NCBI GenBank assembly: GCA_031277915.1
Contig: JAITLL010000055.1
Span: forward strand, 19,564 to 83,563
Reading direction: 5' to 3'
Length of the DNA stretch: 64,000 nucleotides
DNA from: Acinetobacter sp.
GTDB taxonomy: Bacteria; Pseudomonadota; Gammaproteobacteria; Pseudomonadales; Moraxellaceae
Shown: positions 1-8,722 of the stretch, in pieces
Layout of the letters: each line of letters opens with the position of its first letter
Position numbering within the stretch: position 1 is the first letter of the stretch
Made by a program: the position numbers and the translations under genes
Notes under the pieces: model-generated
Seen by the model: the letters and a program-made list of their open reading frames with translations, nothing else
Databases searched by the model: none
What the model was told of the DNA's origin: nothing

Positions 1-360
1 GCCAAAGAAACCTTTAATGAACCAATTCTCTGAAGTAGAGAGATTTGAATTAACTGTTTGCATATCTGAAAGTTGGCTACGCGGTTTTAAAATCATATTT
101 AAACCCAACCAAGCAAGGTAAGCAGCCCCCATCCATTTCAGAATATTAAAAGCTAAATCAGAAGCCATGAGCAAAGCACCCAAACCACAAGCAACCACAA
201 TTCCCCATGCAATACAGCCAAGGCTAATGCCTACTGCTGCTTGAAACGCTTTAGTTTTACCTTCAAGTGTAGCGGTACGAATAATTAAAGTCGTATCTAA
301 ACCAGGCGTAAGCGTAAGTAAAGTTATGGCAATTAAGTAGGGAATGAGTATGCTGGTCAT
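1..360 (-). CDS. LysE/RhtB-family amino-acid exporter, N-terminal part (cut by window edge)
   Basis: The first 120 codons of a membrane protein run off the left edge of the window, so the C-terminus is not seen. The start is the ATG at 358-360 and the protein begins MTSILIPYLIAITLLTLTPG. A Thr-Pro-Gly motif near residue 18 closes the first hydrophobic segment and is typical of LysE/RhtB translocators, inner-membrane exporters of amino acids or homoserine lactone-like compounds. Two further hydrophobic segments follow (about residues 40-70 and 72-92). The substrate cannot be told from the sequence. The gene is divergent from xerC, with 124 bp between the starts. Confidence 0.8.
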   Translation of the reverse strand, partial: MTSILIPYLIAITLLTLTPGLDTTLIIRTATLEGKTKAFQAAVGISLGCIAWGIVVACGLGALLMASDLAFNILKWMGAAYLAWLGLNMILKPRSQLSDMQTVNSNLSTSENWFIKGFFG

Positions 361-484
361 GGTTCCGGTTTCGGGCAAATACTTGAAGTGAATTGTAATA
401 GATAAGTTAGTTTCATTATGCTATGTGATATCAAATTTTCTTGATCTAACAGTTTTTGGTACACTCAAAAAAATGGGCAAATAA

Positions 485-1411
485 ATGGAGAGCAATTTGG
501 ATTTTGCATTACAACTGCTCTCGATGTGGTTAAAAGAAAGAAAAATTCAAAATCAGTCTGAGCATACAATCACGGCTTATGAGCGAGATGTTAAAAGCTT
601 TCTTGAGTTCTGTGAACTTAAAAAAGTTGATTTAAGAAATGTTGAAGCTTCCGATTTACGTGAATATCTGGCTCAGCGTGTTGAGCAAGACCAGCTAAGC
701 TCAAGTAGTATGCAACGTCATCTCACTTCTATTCGGCAGTTTATGAAATGGGCTGAACAGGGCAAATATCTAGAAATTAATCCTACTGATGATTTTAAGT
801 TAAAACGCCAGCCTAGACCTTTGCCGGGCATGATCGATATAGAAACGGTTAATCAGATTTTAGATCAGCCCATGCCGGAAAAACCAATTGATCAGCAGCT
901 TTGGTTGCGAGATAAAGCCATGCTCGAGTTACTTTACTCAAGTGGTTTGCGTCTGGCTGAACTACAAGGTTTAACCATTAAAGATATAGATTTTAATCGA
1001 CAACTAGTACGTATTACAGGTAAAGGAAATAAAACTCGTATTGTACCATTTGGGAAAAAGGCGAAAGAAAGCTTATTGAATTGGCTAAAAATTTACAAAA
1101 TCTGGAAAGGGCATTTTGATCAAAATGCTTTTGTTTTTATTTCCCAACATGGGGGAGTACTCACCCCAAGGCAAATCGAGAAACGTGTAAAACTTCAGGC
1201 TCAAAGAGCTGGAGTAAATGTCGATTTGCACCCACATTTACTTCGCCATTGTTTTGCTAGTCATATGTTATCAAGTAGTGGTGATTTACGGTCGGTGCAA
1301 GAAATGTTAGGTCATAGTAATTTGTCTACTACACAAATTTATACGCATATTGATTTTGATCATTTAGCACAAGTGTATGATCAGGCCCATCCACGAGCGA
1401 CCAAGCATTAA
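485..1411 (+). CDS. xerC: Tyrosine recombinase XerC
   Basis: Site-specific tyrosine recombinase that, with XerD, resolves chromosome dimers at dif next to the FtsK division machinery. The 308-aa length is normal for the family. An N-terminal SAM-like DNA-binding domain (about residues 10-95) precedes the catalytic domain, where all catalytic residues are visible: Arg156 (SSGLRLAEL), Lys180 (TGKGNK), His251 and Arg254 (HPHLLRHCFASH), His277 (LGHSNL) and the nucleophile Tyr286 (TQIYTH). XerC is preferred over XerD or a mobile integrase because of the chromosomal housekeeping context, the compact length and the intact core, but XerC and XerD are close paralogues. The gene stands alone on the plus strand, followed by 465 bp without a gene. 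Confidence 0.9.
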   Translation: MESNLDFALQLLSMWLKERKIQNQSEHTITAYERDVKSFLEFCELKKVDLRNVEASDLREYLAQRVEQDQLSSSSMQRHLTSIRQFMKWAEQGKYLEINPTDDFKLKRQPRPLPGMIDIETVNQILDQPMPEKPIDQQLWLRDKAMLELLYSSGLRLAELQGLTIKDIDFNRQLVRITGKGNKTRIVPFGKKAKESLLNWLKIYKIWKGHFDQNAFVFISQHGGVLTPRQIEKRVKLQAQRAGVNVDLHPHLLRHCFASHMLSSSGDLRSVQEMLGHSNLSTTQIYTHIDFDHLAQVYDQAHPRATKH

Positions 1412-1876
1412 GTAATTTCATATAAATTATTTATGAATAAGCGAGTTTGACTGTACTAAATAAGGTGAATGTAGAGATCATTTGTATTTTTTTACACATT
1501 TGTTTAAATAAAATCAGTGTAATTACCCAATTGACCATTTTGATCTTTGCATAATTTATCAGCATATATGGCCTAAAAATGACAAATTTTGAGTTTTTTA
1601 CGCAGTACTTATGCTTCTGGCTAATAAGGTAAATAAGATAAAAAGATAATAAAAATCAATGTATAAAATAGACTTTAAAAAGAATAAAATAGCAGACATC
1701 TATAGGTGAAAAAAAATTTATGAACTGAGCATTTCATCTTTTTTATAGCGGTAGCGGAAATTGTGACTTGACCGAAATGCCAAACACATTGCAAGATAGG
1801 GTACCTAAAAAATTTTAATCGAAGAGTTAATATACTTTTCTCAACATTTACTTTTGCTAGAACAGCCGAGGATTAC
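1412..1876. other. Intergenic stretch xerC-etfB (465 bp), no gene seen
   Basis: Very AT-rich with stops in all frames and no open frame supported by a ribosome binding site. It presumably holds the etfBA promoter. A TTGACC at about 1767 is a possible -35 element, but no good -10 follows at the right distance, so I do not call a promoter. No strong inverted repeat follows xerC. Confidence 0.5.
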
Positions 1877-2626
1877 ATGAAGGCTCTTGTTGCTGTAAAA
1901 CGTGTGGTTGATGCCAACGTTAAAGTTCGTGTTAAGCCGGACAATAGTGGGGTTGACCTTACCAACGTTAAAATGTCAATTAACCCATTTTGTGAAATCG
2001 CAGTGGAAGAAGCGGTTCGCTTAAAAGAAAAAGGAACAGTATCAGAAATCGTTGTTGTTTCTGTTGGCCCTAAAGAAGCTCAAGAACAAATCCGTTCTGC
2101 AATGGCTTTAGGTGCAGACCGCGGTATTTTGGTTGAAACCACTGACGAAATTGGCGCTCTAGAAGTTGCTAAAATCTTAAAAAGTGTTGTTGACGCTGAA
2201 AAACCAGAACTTATCCTTCTTGGTAAACAAGCAATTGATGATGACTCTAACCAAGTAGGTCAAATGCTTGGCGCATTATTAGGTGCTGGTCAAGGTACAT
2301 TTGCTTCTGAAGTGAAAGTAGATGGCGGTAAAGTGCAAGTGACTCGTGAAATCGACGGTGGTTTACAAACTGTTGAACTTGCGCTTCCTGCAATCATTAC
2401 AACGGACTTGCGTTTAAATGAGCCACGTTATGCAGCATTGCCTAACATTATGAAAGCTCGTAAAAAACCGCTTGATACTAAATCTCCTGCTGATTACGGT
2501 GTTACAGCTGGTACTAAGCTTAAAACTGTTAAAGTTGAAGCTCCGGCAGAACGTAAAGCTGGTGTACAAGTGAAATCTGTAGATGAGCTTGTAGAAAAAT
2601 TGAAAAATGAAGCGAAAGTGATCTAA
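1877..2626 (+). CDS. etfB: Electron transfer flavoprotein beta subunit
   Basis: Beta subunit of the soluble ETF heterodimer, which takes electrons from acyl-CoA dehydrogenases and other flavin dehydrogenases and passes them to ETF:ubiquinone oxidoreductase. At 249 aa it has the usual length. It starts [19 protein letters not shown], the typical EtfB N-terminus, and carries the AMP-binding region around residues 110-140 ([18 protein letters not shown]) and the ETF signature near residues 160-200 (REIDGG, then [16 protein letters not shown]). A GAGG-like ribosome site lies just before the ATG. It is followed 17 bp downstream by etfA in the same operon. Codon use is strongly biased, as expected for a highly expressed gene. 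Confidence 0.95.
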   Translation: MKALVAVKRVVDANVKVRVKPDNSGVDLTNVKMSINPFCEIAVEEAVRLKEKGTVSEIVVVSVGPKEAQEQIRSAMALGADRGILVETTDEIGALEVAKILKSVVDAEKPELILLGKQAIDDDSNQVGQMLGALLGAGQGTFASEVKVDGGKVQVTREIDGGLQTVELALPAIITTDLRLNEPRYAALPNIMKARKKPLDTKSPADYGVTAGTKLKTVKVEAPAERKAGVQVKSVDELVEKLKNEAKVI

Positions 2627-2643
2627 TACGGAAGGATAAAATC

Positions 2644-3576
2644 ATGAGTATTTTAGTTATCGCTGATCACAACAACCAGACACTTAACGGTGCTACTTTA
2701 AACGTTGTTGCTGCAGCTCAAAAAATCGGTGGTGATATTACTGTATTAGTTGCTGGTTCTGGTGCTCAGGCAGTTGCTGATGCTGCTGCTAAAGTTGCTG
2801 GTGTCAGCAAGGTTTTACTTGCTGACAATGCTGCTTATGCAAACCAGTTAGCTGAAAACGTAGCTGGCTTAGTTGCTGACTTAGCTAAAGGTTACAAGTA
2901 CGTTTTAGCTGCTTCTACAACGACTGGTAAGAACATCCTTCCACGTGTTGCTGCGCTTCTTGATGTAAGCATGATCACAGACATTATTTCTGTTGAATCA
3001 GCTAACACATTCAAGCGTCCGATTTATGCAGGTAACGCGATTGCGACTGTTCAATCTGACGAAGCAATCATTGTTGGTACTGTTCGTGGTACAGCATTTG
3101 ATCCAGTTGCTGCAGAAGGTGGTTCTGCTACTGTTGAAACAGTTGGCGAAGTAAAAGATGCAGGCATTTCTAAGTTTGTATCTGAAGAAATCGTTAAACT
3201 TGAGCGTCCAGAATTAACAGCTGCTCGCATCGTAGTTTCTGGTGGTCGTGGTGTAGGTTCTGGTGAGAATTACCATAAAGTACTTGATCCATTAGCTGAC
3301 AAGCTTGGCGCAGCACAAGGTGCTTCACGTGCAGCAGTTGATGCAGGTTTCGTACCTAACGACTTCCAAGTGGGTCAAACTGGTAAAATCGTTGCGCCTG
3401 ACCTTTACGTTGCTGTAGGTATTTCTGGTGCGATCCAGCATTTGGCTGGTATGAAAGATTCTAAAGTTATTGTTGCAATCAACAAAGACGAAGAAGCGCC
3501 AATCAACAGTGTTGCTGACTACTGGTTAGTTGGTGATTTGAACACTGTAGTACCAGAATTAGTAAGCAAGTTGTAA
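2644..3576 (+). CDS. etfA: Electron transfer flavoprotein alpha subunit
   Basis: FAD-carrying alpha subunit of ETF, partner of EtfB immediately upstream. The 310-aa protein has the N-terminal alpha/beta domain (1-180) and the C-terminal FAD domain, with the conserved [11 protein letters not shown] segment at about residues 200-210 and the flavin-contacting [11 protein letters not shown] segment at about 256-266. A GGAAGG ribosome site precedes the ATG. The pair forms a two-gene operon closed by a strong terminator at about 3601-3639. Heterodimer assembly and electron transfer to the quinone pool are family knowledge. High-expression codon bias matches etfB. Confidence 0.95.
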   Translation: MSILVIADHNNQTLNGATLNVVAAAQKIGGDITVLVAGSGAQAVADAAAKVAGVSKVLLADNAAYANQLAENVAGLVADLAKGYKYVLAASTTTGKNILPRVAALLDVSMITDIISVESANTFKRPIYAGNAIATVQSDEAIIVGTVRGTAFDPVAAEGGSATVETVGEVKDAGISKFVSEEIVKLERPELTAARIVVSGGRGVGSGENYHKVLDPLADKLGAAQGASRAAVDAGFVPNDFQVGQTGKIVAPDLYVAVGISGAIQHLAGMKDSKVIVAINKDEEAPINSVADYWLVGDLNTVVPELVSKL

Positions 3577-3600
3577 TTTACAGCTTGTCACTTATTCGAA

Positions 3601-3639
3601 AAACGCCCTTGTGCTATAAATAGCCAAGGGCGTTTTTTT
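3601..3639 (+). terminator. Rho-independent terminator after etfBA
   Basis: Inverted repeat AAACGCCCTTG (3601-3611) / CAAGGGCGTTT (3625-3635), with an inner GCTA/TAGC extension and a run of seven T. It ends the etfBA transcript just before the AraC-type gene. Confidence 0.9.
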
Positions 3640-3654
3640 ATTTAGATCATCATT

Positions 3655-4497
3655 ATGAATATTAATTATTCCGCTTCCCTAGAAACCCACCAATTGCATC
3701 AATCACTTGTGAGATTGGCACGGGCAGATATGGCACGAGATTATTTATGTATTCGATCGACAAACCAGCATGGACTTTCAAATATTAAAGTGAACCAGTT
3801 GCACATGGGATTTATTTTATATGGGCAACAACAATTAAATCTTCAAACAAAGCAAATCAATTTTAGTGCCGGCGATCTCTATATTATAAAACCCGATACG
3901 GTTATCGATGCAGTTAATCTGCCTGACCCTATAACGGGTGAATATCTCACTATTCTTGTACCTATGTGTGACGAAGTCATTCAAGCTGCACAGATGATTT
4001 GGGCGAAGCCCGTAGTTGACAAAACTGAAGCAATATTAAAGTTTTCAATTGACGATTTCGCAACATCTTTAGCTGAGTGGCAAACGGCTTTATTTAATCA
4101 TGATGTGGTGAAAGCACGTTTATGTATTACCGCTATACTTGTACAGTTATGCCAACAGCATTGTTCAGATGTGTTAATTGTACCTCCACCTAAATTGACA
4201 AAAATCATTCACGATTGGGTAATAGACAATCCACAGCATCATTGGCAATCTAATGAGTTTGAAATGCGACTAGGTTTGAGCAGTGCAACACTTCGCCGCA
4301 AGCTTGGCCATGAAGATACAACCTTAAGAGAAACGATTACGCATGCACGTCTTACTTATGCACTTGAGTTGTTGTATTCGAAAAAGTTACCTATGAAAAC
4401 TATTGCAGCAAAATCTGGATATCAATCGGTTGCTATTTTTCGTGAACGCTTTATGCAGCGTTATGGGGTAGATCCTGCCGTTTTAGCTGCTGACTAA
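3655..4497 (+). CDS. AraC-family transcriptional regulator
   Basis: A 280-aa AraC-type regulator. The N-terminal two thirds looks like an effector/cupin-type domain (about residues 30-120, with LSAGDLY-like and PDTV segments). The C-terminal DNA-binding domain (about residues 185-278) has two helix-turn-helix units; the second contains MKTIAAKSGYQSVAIF followed by RERFMQRYGVDPA, the AraC family signature. The ligand is unknown. The secreted metallo-hydrolase gene begins 87 bp downstream on the same strand, so that gene is a plausible target, although this is inference from adjacency. The start ATG lies only 15 bp after the etfBA terminator, so its promoter must overlap the end of that operon. 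Confidence 0.85.
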   Translation: MNINYSASLETHQLHQSLVRLARADMARDYLCIRSTNQHGLSNIKVNQLHMGFILYGQQQLNLQTKQINFSAGDLYIIKPDTVIDAVNLPDPITGEYLTILVPMCDEVIQAAQMIWAKPVVDKTEAILKFSIDDFATSLAEWQTALFNHDVVKARLCITAILVQLCQQHCSDVLIVPPPKLTKIIHDWVIDNPQHHWQSNEFEMRLGLSSATLRRKLGHEDTTLRETITHARLTYALELLYSKKLPMKTIAAKSGYQSVAIFRERFMQRYGVDPAVLAAD

Positions 4498-4584
4498 GCT
4501 AATTTGAGCGTTTCTTATCGCTTATTGAGCGATTTAAGCAGATCAAAACCAATAGAGTTAAAGTATTAAAATACGAAGGACTCT

Positions 4585-5547
4585 ATGATGAAATCATTAA
4601 AATCACTTGCCATATTATTGTTGCTGAGTGCCAGTACAGGTATATATGCAGAACAAAAGCAAAGTGTACATCAGGTCGATGGTTACTTTTTACAACCCGT
4701 AGGAAACCTTAAAGTAACGGCATTGTTTGATGGTGAACTGGGACTGCCTCGTAGTGATTTACTGGGTATTTCAGCTGAAAAAGCCAATCAATTGTTTGAG
4801 GAAAACTTTGTTCCTGTAGATGAGCATAACCAGATTGTCACGGATTTCTCTGCCTATCTTGTACAAACACCGACACAAAATATTTTAATTGATGCAGGGA
4901 CTGCAAAATGTTTTGGGCCTACCTTGGGCCATGTACCTGAAAATTTAAAGAAAGCAGGCGTACAGCCTGAACAAATAGATACTATCTTGATTACACATGC
5001 CCATCCAGATCATTTATGCGGTATTACACTTGATGGCAAAATGGTTTATCCAAATGCCAAAGTTTATCTGGCTAAAGAAGATGTCGACTTTTGGACATCG
5101 CCAGCGAATGAGGCAAAAGCCACTAACTTTTTTAAGCCAATTTTTAAAATGACACGCGATGCATTACAGCCGTACCAAAAAGCAGGACGGCTAGTTGCTT
5201 TTACCAAATCCTCTTTTAACGTACCGAATGTTCAACTCATCGTGACTCATGGCCATACAGAAGGTCATTCTTCATATTTAGTAGATGGAAAAAATGGTCA
5301 AAAGTTTTTAGGTCTCGGCGATGTTGTGCACTATGGTGCAGTACAGTTTCCTTATCCTGAAGCAAGCTATAAGCCCGATACTAATTCGAAAAGTGCTATA
5401 GCTGTTCGTAAAAATATTTTTGAGCATGCTTATAAAAACCAATGGTGGGTAGGGGCAGCACATGTGGCTTTCCCTGGCATTGGGCATATTGGCAAGGGTC
5501 CAAAAGGCTATCAATGGATGCCTGCTCAATATCGCCCTGTAGAATGA
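4585..5547 (+). CDS. Secreted metallo-beta-lactamase-fold hydrolase
   Basis: A 320-aa exported protein of the MBL-fold hydrolase superfamily. A signal peptide spans residues 1-22 (KSLKSLAILLLLSASTGIYA), with likely cleavage after YA. The metal site is clear: THAHPDH at 137-143 (His138, His140, Asp142, His143), His228 in the THGHTEGHSS loop, Asp246 (GLGDVVH), and a late His in GAAHVAF. This layout suits a two-zinc hydrolase such as lactonases or aryl-phosphoesterases rather than a classical beta-lactamase. The substrate is not determined. Two adjacent ATGs (4585, 4588) follow a GAAGGA ribosome site; the second has the better spacing. The gene follows an AraC regulator that may control it. Confidence 0.85.
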   Translation: MMKSLKSLAILLLLSASTGIYAEQKQSVHQVDGYFLQPVGNLKVTALFDGELGLPRSDLLGISAEKANQLFEENFVPVDEHNQIVTDFSAYLVQTPTQNILIDAGTAKCFGPTLGHVPENLKKAGVQPEQIDTILITHAHPDHLCGITLDGKMVYPNAKVYLAKEDVDFWTSPANEAKATNFFKPIFKMTRDALQPYQKAGRLVAFTKSSFNVPNVQLIVTHGHTEGHSSYLVDGKNGQKFLGLGDVVHYGAVQFPYPEASYKPDTNSKSAIAVRKNIFEHAYKNQWWVGAAHVAFPGIGHIGKGPKGYQWMPAQYRPVE

Positions 5548-5954
5548 CAATTTCAAATTGATTATTCAAAAACATAATGAGTTTGAAAAAAAACTCAGAA
5601 TCTTTTGCTCAAATGTTGCTGGATTGGGCTAAGATGAAAAGATTGATTCTTTAAATTGATGAAATGTGTCCTAAAAAGGGCACTTTTATGTTGTTTATAT
5701 TTTGGTCGAACAATTGTGTTTTAAGAAATACATTTAAAAGCAGAAACCTATAATTTTAACTTATTAATTCTAATAGAATTTTTATTGTAAAAAAATGCTA
5801 TTTTCAGAGCGCCAAACTCCCAGTTAACGAGCAATTTATGCTATAGTATACAGCTATATTTTTTTCGATTTTAGTTCACTTTCCGGAACTAAATTTTTTG
5901 CAAGATCAAGACATATAAACGGATAGAAATATCTATCTGTAAGAAGGAGTATGC
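5548..5954. other. Intergenic stretch upstream of gyrA (407 bp)
   Basis: AT-rich and without a supported ORF. It holds the gyrA promoter and leader. A TATAGT at 5842-5847 in a GCTATAGTATA context is a plausible -10 element, but no good -35 is visible. Downstream is a hairpin, TTTAGTTC (5870-5877) / GAACTAAA (5886-5893), followed by six T, which looks like a weak terminator inside the leader. Confidence 0.5.
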
Positions 5955-8669
5955 ATGAGCGTATCGGAAATCCGACCGATTGCCATTGAGGACGAACTCA
6001 AGCATTCATATTTAGATTACGCAATGAGTGTAATCGTATCTCGTGCATTGCCGGATGTGAGAGACGGTCTTAAACCTGTTCACCGTCGTGTGCTTTATGC
6101 CATGCACGAATTGGGCAATGACTATAACAAAGCCTACAAGAAATCTGCTCGTGTCGTTGGGGACGTAATCGGTAAATATCACCCGCATGGTGACTCAGCT
6201 GTTTATGAAACCATTGTTCGTATGGCTCAAGACTTTAGCTTACGTTATTTATTGGTTGATGGTCAGGGTAACTTCGGTTCGATCGATGGTGATAGCGCCG
6301 CGGCAATGCGTTATACCGAAGTCCGTATGACCAAGCTGGCGCATGAGCTTCTTGCAGATTTAGAAAAAGACACAGTTGACTGGGAAGATAACTACGACGG
6401 ATCTGAGCGTATTCCTCAGGTACTTCCGACACGCGTTCCAAACTTGTTAATTAACGGTGCTGCTGGTATTGCTGTAGGTATGGCAACCAACATGGCACCA
6501 CACAACATGACAGAAGTTGTGAATGCATGTTTGGCTTATGCTGATAATCCGAATATTTCGATTGAAGGATTGATGGAATACATTACTGGTCCTGACTTCC
6601 CTACAGGCGGTATTATTTACGGTAAATCAGGTATTGTAGATGCTTACCGTACAGGTAAAGGCCGTTTACACATTCGTGGTAAATATCATTTCGAAGAAGA
6701 TGAAAAGACTGGTCGTACAACTATCGTCTTTACTGAAATTCCATACCAAGTAAACAAAGCAAGAGTTATTGAACGTATTGCCGAGTTAGTTAAAGAGAAA
6801 AAACTTGAAGGTATTTCAGAGCTTCGTGATGAGTCTGACAAAGACGGTATGCGTATTGCAATTGACTTAAAACGCGGTGAAAACGCAGAAGTCGTTGTAA
6901 ATAACTTATTCTTAAATACCCAACTTGAAAACTCATTCAGCATCAACATGGTTTGTCTAGACAATGGACAACCAAAATTGATGAATCTGAAAGATATTAT
7001 TGCGGCATTTATTCGTCACCGCCAAGAAGTTGTGACACGCCGTACCATGTTTGAATTGCGTAAAGCACGTGAACGTGGTCATATCTTGGAAGGCTTGACA
7101 GTTGCCTTAGCCAATATTGATGAAATTATTGAAACCATCAAAACTTCTGCTAACCCTGCTGAAGCGCGTGAGCGTTTACTTGCTGGTGAGTGGGCAGGTG
7201 GTGGTGTTGTTTCATTACTTGAAAAAGCAGGTGCAATTTCTGTTCGTCCAGATGAAATTGAAGGTGAAGATCCAAATCGTCCATTTGGTCTAAGCGATTC
7301 AATTTACCGTCTATCTCCGACACAAGTTGGCGCAATTTTAGAATTACGTTTACACCGTTTAACTGGTTTAGAACAAGACAAGTTACACGCAGAATATACC
7401 GAAATTTTAGGTCAAATTGCTGAACTTACTGCCATTCTAAACGACTTCAATTTGTTGATGGCTGTTATTCGTGAAGAGCTAGCACAAGTGTTACAACAAT
7501 ATGGTGATGCACGTCGTACCGAAATTGTTGAATCTCGTGTTGATTTCTGCCGTGAAGATTTAATTCCAGAAGAACAGGTTGTATTAACTGTTTCACAAAC
7601 GGGTTATGCAAAAACTCAACCACTTTCAGATTATCAGGCACAGCGCCGTGGTGGACGTGGTAAGTCTGCAACCTCAATGAAAGATGATGATTTTATTCAA
7701 CATCTGATTGTGGCATCGAACCACGCGACGGTACTTTGCTTTACCAATGTGGGTAAAGTGTATCGTCTGAAAGTATTTGAAGTTCCTCAAGCATCACGTG
7801 GGGCAAAAGGCCGTCCAATCGTGAACTTGTTACCTTTAGATGCAAATGAAACTGTAACAGCTATCTTACCGTTGACTGAGTTCCCAGAAAATCACTATGT
7901 ATTTATGGCGACTGCTTCTGGTACGGTTAAACGTGTTGAGTTAGAACAGTTTGCAAACATTCGTTCAAATGGTCTACGCGCTATTGAGCTCAATGAAGAA
8001 GATACCTTAATTGGTGTTGCGATTACTGATGGTAATCAGCAAATCATGTTGTTCTCTAACGAAGGTAAGGCAATTCGTTTTGCTGAAACTGACGTTCGTG
8101 CAATGGGACGTACAGCGAAAGGTGTGCGTGGTATGCGCGTGAGCTTTGCAAGCAGTACCTTAAGTGAAGAAGATGCAGATGTAGAAAATGATGAATCGGA
8201 TGATAACGATGATTCAGCAGATTCAAGTCTGGTAAGCCGTATCGTATCGCTTGTTGTTGTACCTGAAACAGGTGAAGTGTTATGTGCGAGTGCCAACGGT
8301 TATGGTAAACGTACCCCTGTAAATGACTTCCCAACCAAGAAACGTGGTGGTAAGGGTGTTATTGCAATTAAAACAAGTGAACGTAACGGTGAGCTAGTTG
8401 GTGCAGTTTCTATTGATGAAACTAAAGAGTTATTGCTGATTTCTGATGGCGGTACGCTTGTTCGTACACGTGCAGCAGAAGTGGCAATGACAGGCCGTAA
8501 TGCTCAAGGTGTTCGTTTGATTCGTTTAAGCGAAGAAGAAACGCTAGTTGGTGTAGTTTCAATTGAAGCTGTAGAAGATGATGAAGAACTTCTTGAAGGC
8601 GAAGTAGATACGACTGAAACTGATAGTGAAGAAGTTGTATCTAATAATGAAGATACTTCTGAAGAGTAA
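5955..8669 (+). CDS. gyrA: DNA gyrase subunit A
   Basis: Breakage-reunion subunit of DNA gyrase. At 904 aa it is slightly longer than E. coli GyrA (875). The N-terminal topoisomerase domain carries the active-site Tyr120 (AAAMRYTE) and the QRDR around residues 65-105. Ser81 and Glu85 (GDSAVYET) are the wild-type residues, so the main fluoroquinolone-resistance substitutions are absent. The C-terminal beta-pinwheel has the GyrA box QRRGGRG near residue 560. Two acidic features stand out: a Glu/Asp/Ser-rich insertion at about residues 737-758 inside the pinwheel, and an acidic tail of about 35 residues. An AGAAGGAG ribosome site precedes the ATG. The gene is monocistronic and ends at a terminator shared with the convergent minus-strand operon. 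Confidence 0.97.
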   Translation: MSVSEIRPIAIEDELKHSYLDYAMSVIVSRALPDVRDGLKPVHRRVLYAMHELGNDYNKAYKKSARVVGDVIGKYHPHGDSAVYETIVRMAQDFSLRYLLVDGQGNFGSIDGDSAAAMRYTEVRMTKLAHELLADLEKDTVDWEDNYDGSERIPQVLPTRVPNLLINGAAGIAVGMATNMAPHNMTEVVNACLAYADNPNISIEGLMEYITGPDFPTGGIIYGKSGIVDAYRTGKGRLHIRGKYHFEEDEKTGRTTIVFTEIPYQVNKARVIERIAELVKEKKLEGISELRDESDKDGMRIAIDLKRGENAEVVVNNLFLNTQLENSFSINMVCLDNGQPKLMNLKDIIAAFIRHRQEVVTRRTMFELRKARERGHILEGLTVALANIDEIIETIKTSANPAEARERLLAGEWAGGGVVSLLEKAGAISVRPDEIEGEDPNRPFGLSDSIYRLSPTQVGAILELRLHRLTGLEQDKLHAEYTEILGQIAELTAILNDFNLLMAVIREELAQVLQQYGDARRTEIVESRVDFCREDLIPEEQVVLTVSQTGYAKTQPLSDYQAQRRGGRGKSATSMKDDDFIQHLIVASNHATVLCFTNVGKVYRLKVFEVPQASRGAKGRPIVNLLPLDANETVTAILPLTEFPENHYVFMATASGTVKRVELEQFANIRSNGLRAIELNEEDTLIGVAITDGNQQIMLFSNEGKAIRFAETDVRAMGRTAKGVRGMRVSFASSTLSEEDADVENDESDDNDDSADSSLVSRIVSLVVVPETGEVLCASANGYGKRTPVNDFPTKKRGGKGVIAIKTSERNGELVGAVSIDETKELLLISDGGTLVRTRAAEVAMTGRNAQGVRLIRLSEEETLVGVVSIEAVEDDEELLEGEVDTTETDSEEVVSNNEDTSEE

Positions 8670-8681
8670 GCATTTTAAAAT

Positions 8682-8709
8682 AAAAAAGGAAGCTTAGGCT
8701 TCCTTTTTT
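8682..8709. terminator. Bidirectional terminator between gyrA and the lipid A cassette
   Basis: A perfect 12-bp stem AAAAAAGGAAGC / GCTTCCTTTTTT with a TTAG loop. A-run and T-run flanks serve both convergent transcripts. Confidence 0.9.
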
Positions 8710-8722
8710 ATTTCTGATGTAT

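Noticed and set aside
485-1411. Phage or integron integrase
   Set aside because: Length, motif spacing and lack of mobile genes or att-like repeats around it fit chromosomal XerC.
6235-8334. Several minus-strand frames inside gyrA
   Set aside because: Shadows of gyrA codon bias; products have no recognisable domain and no ribosome site.
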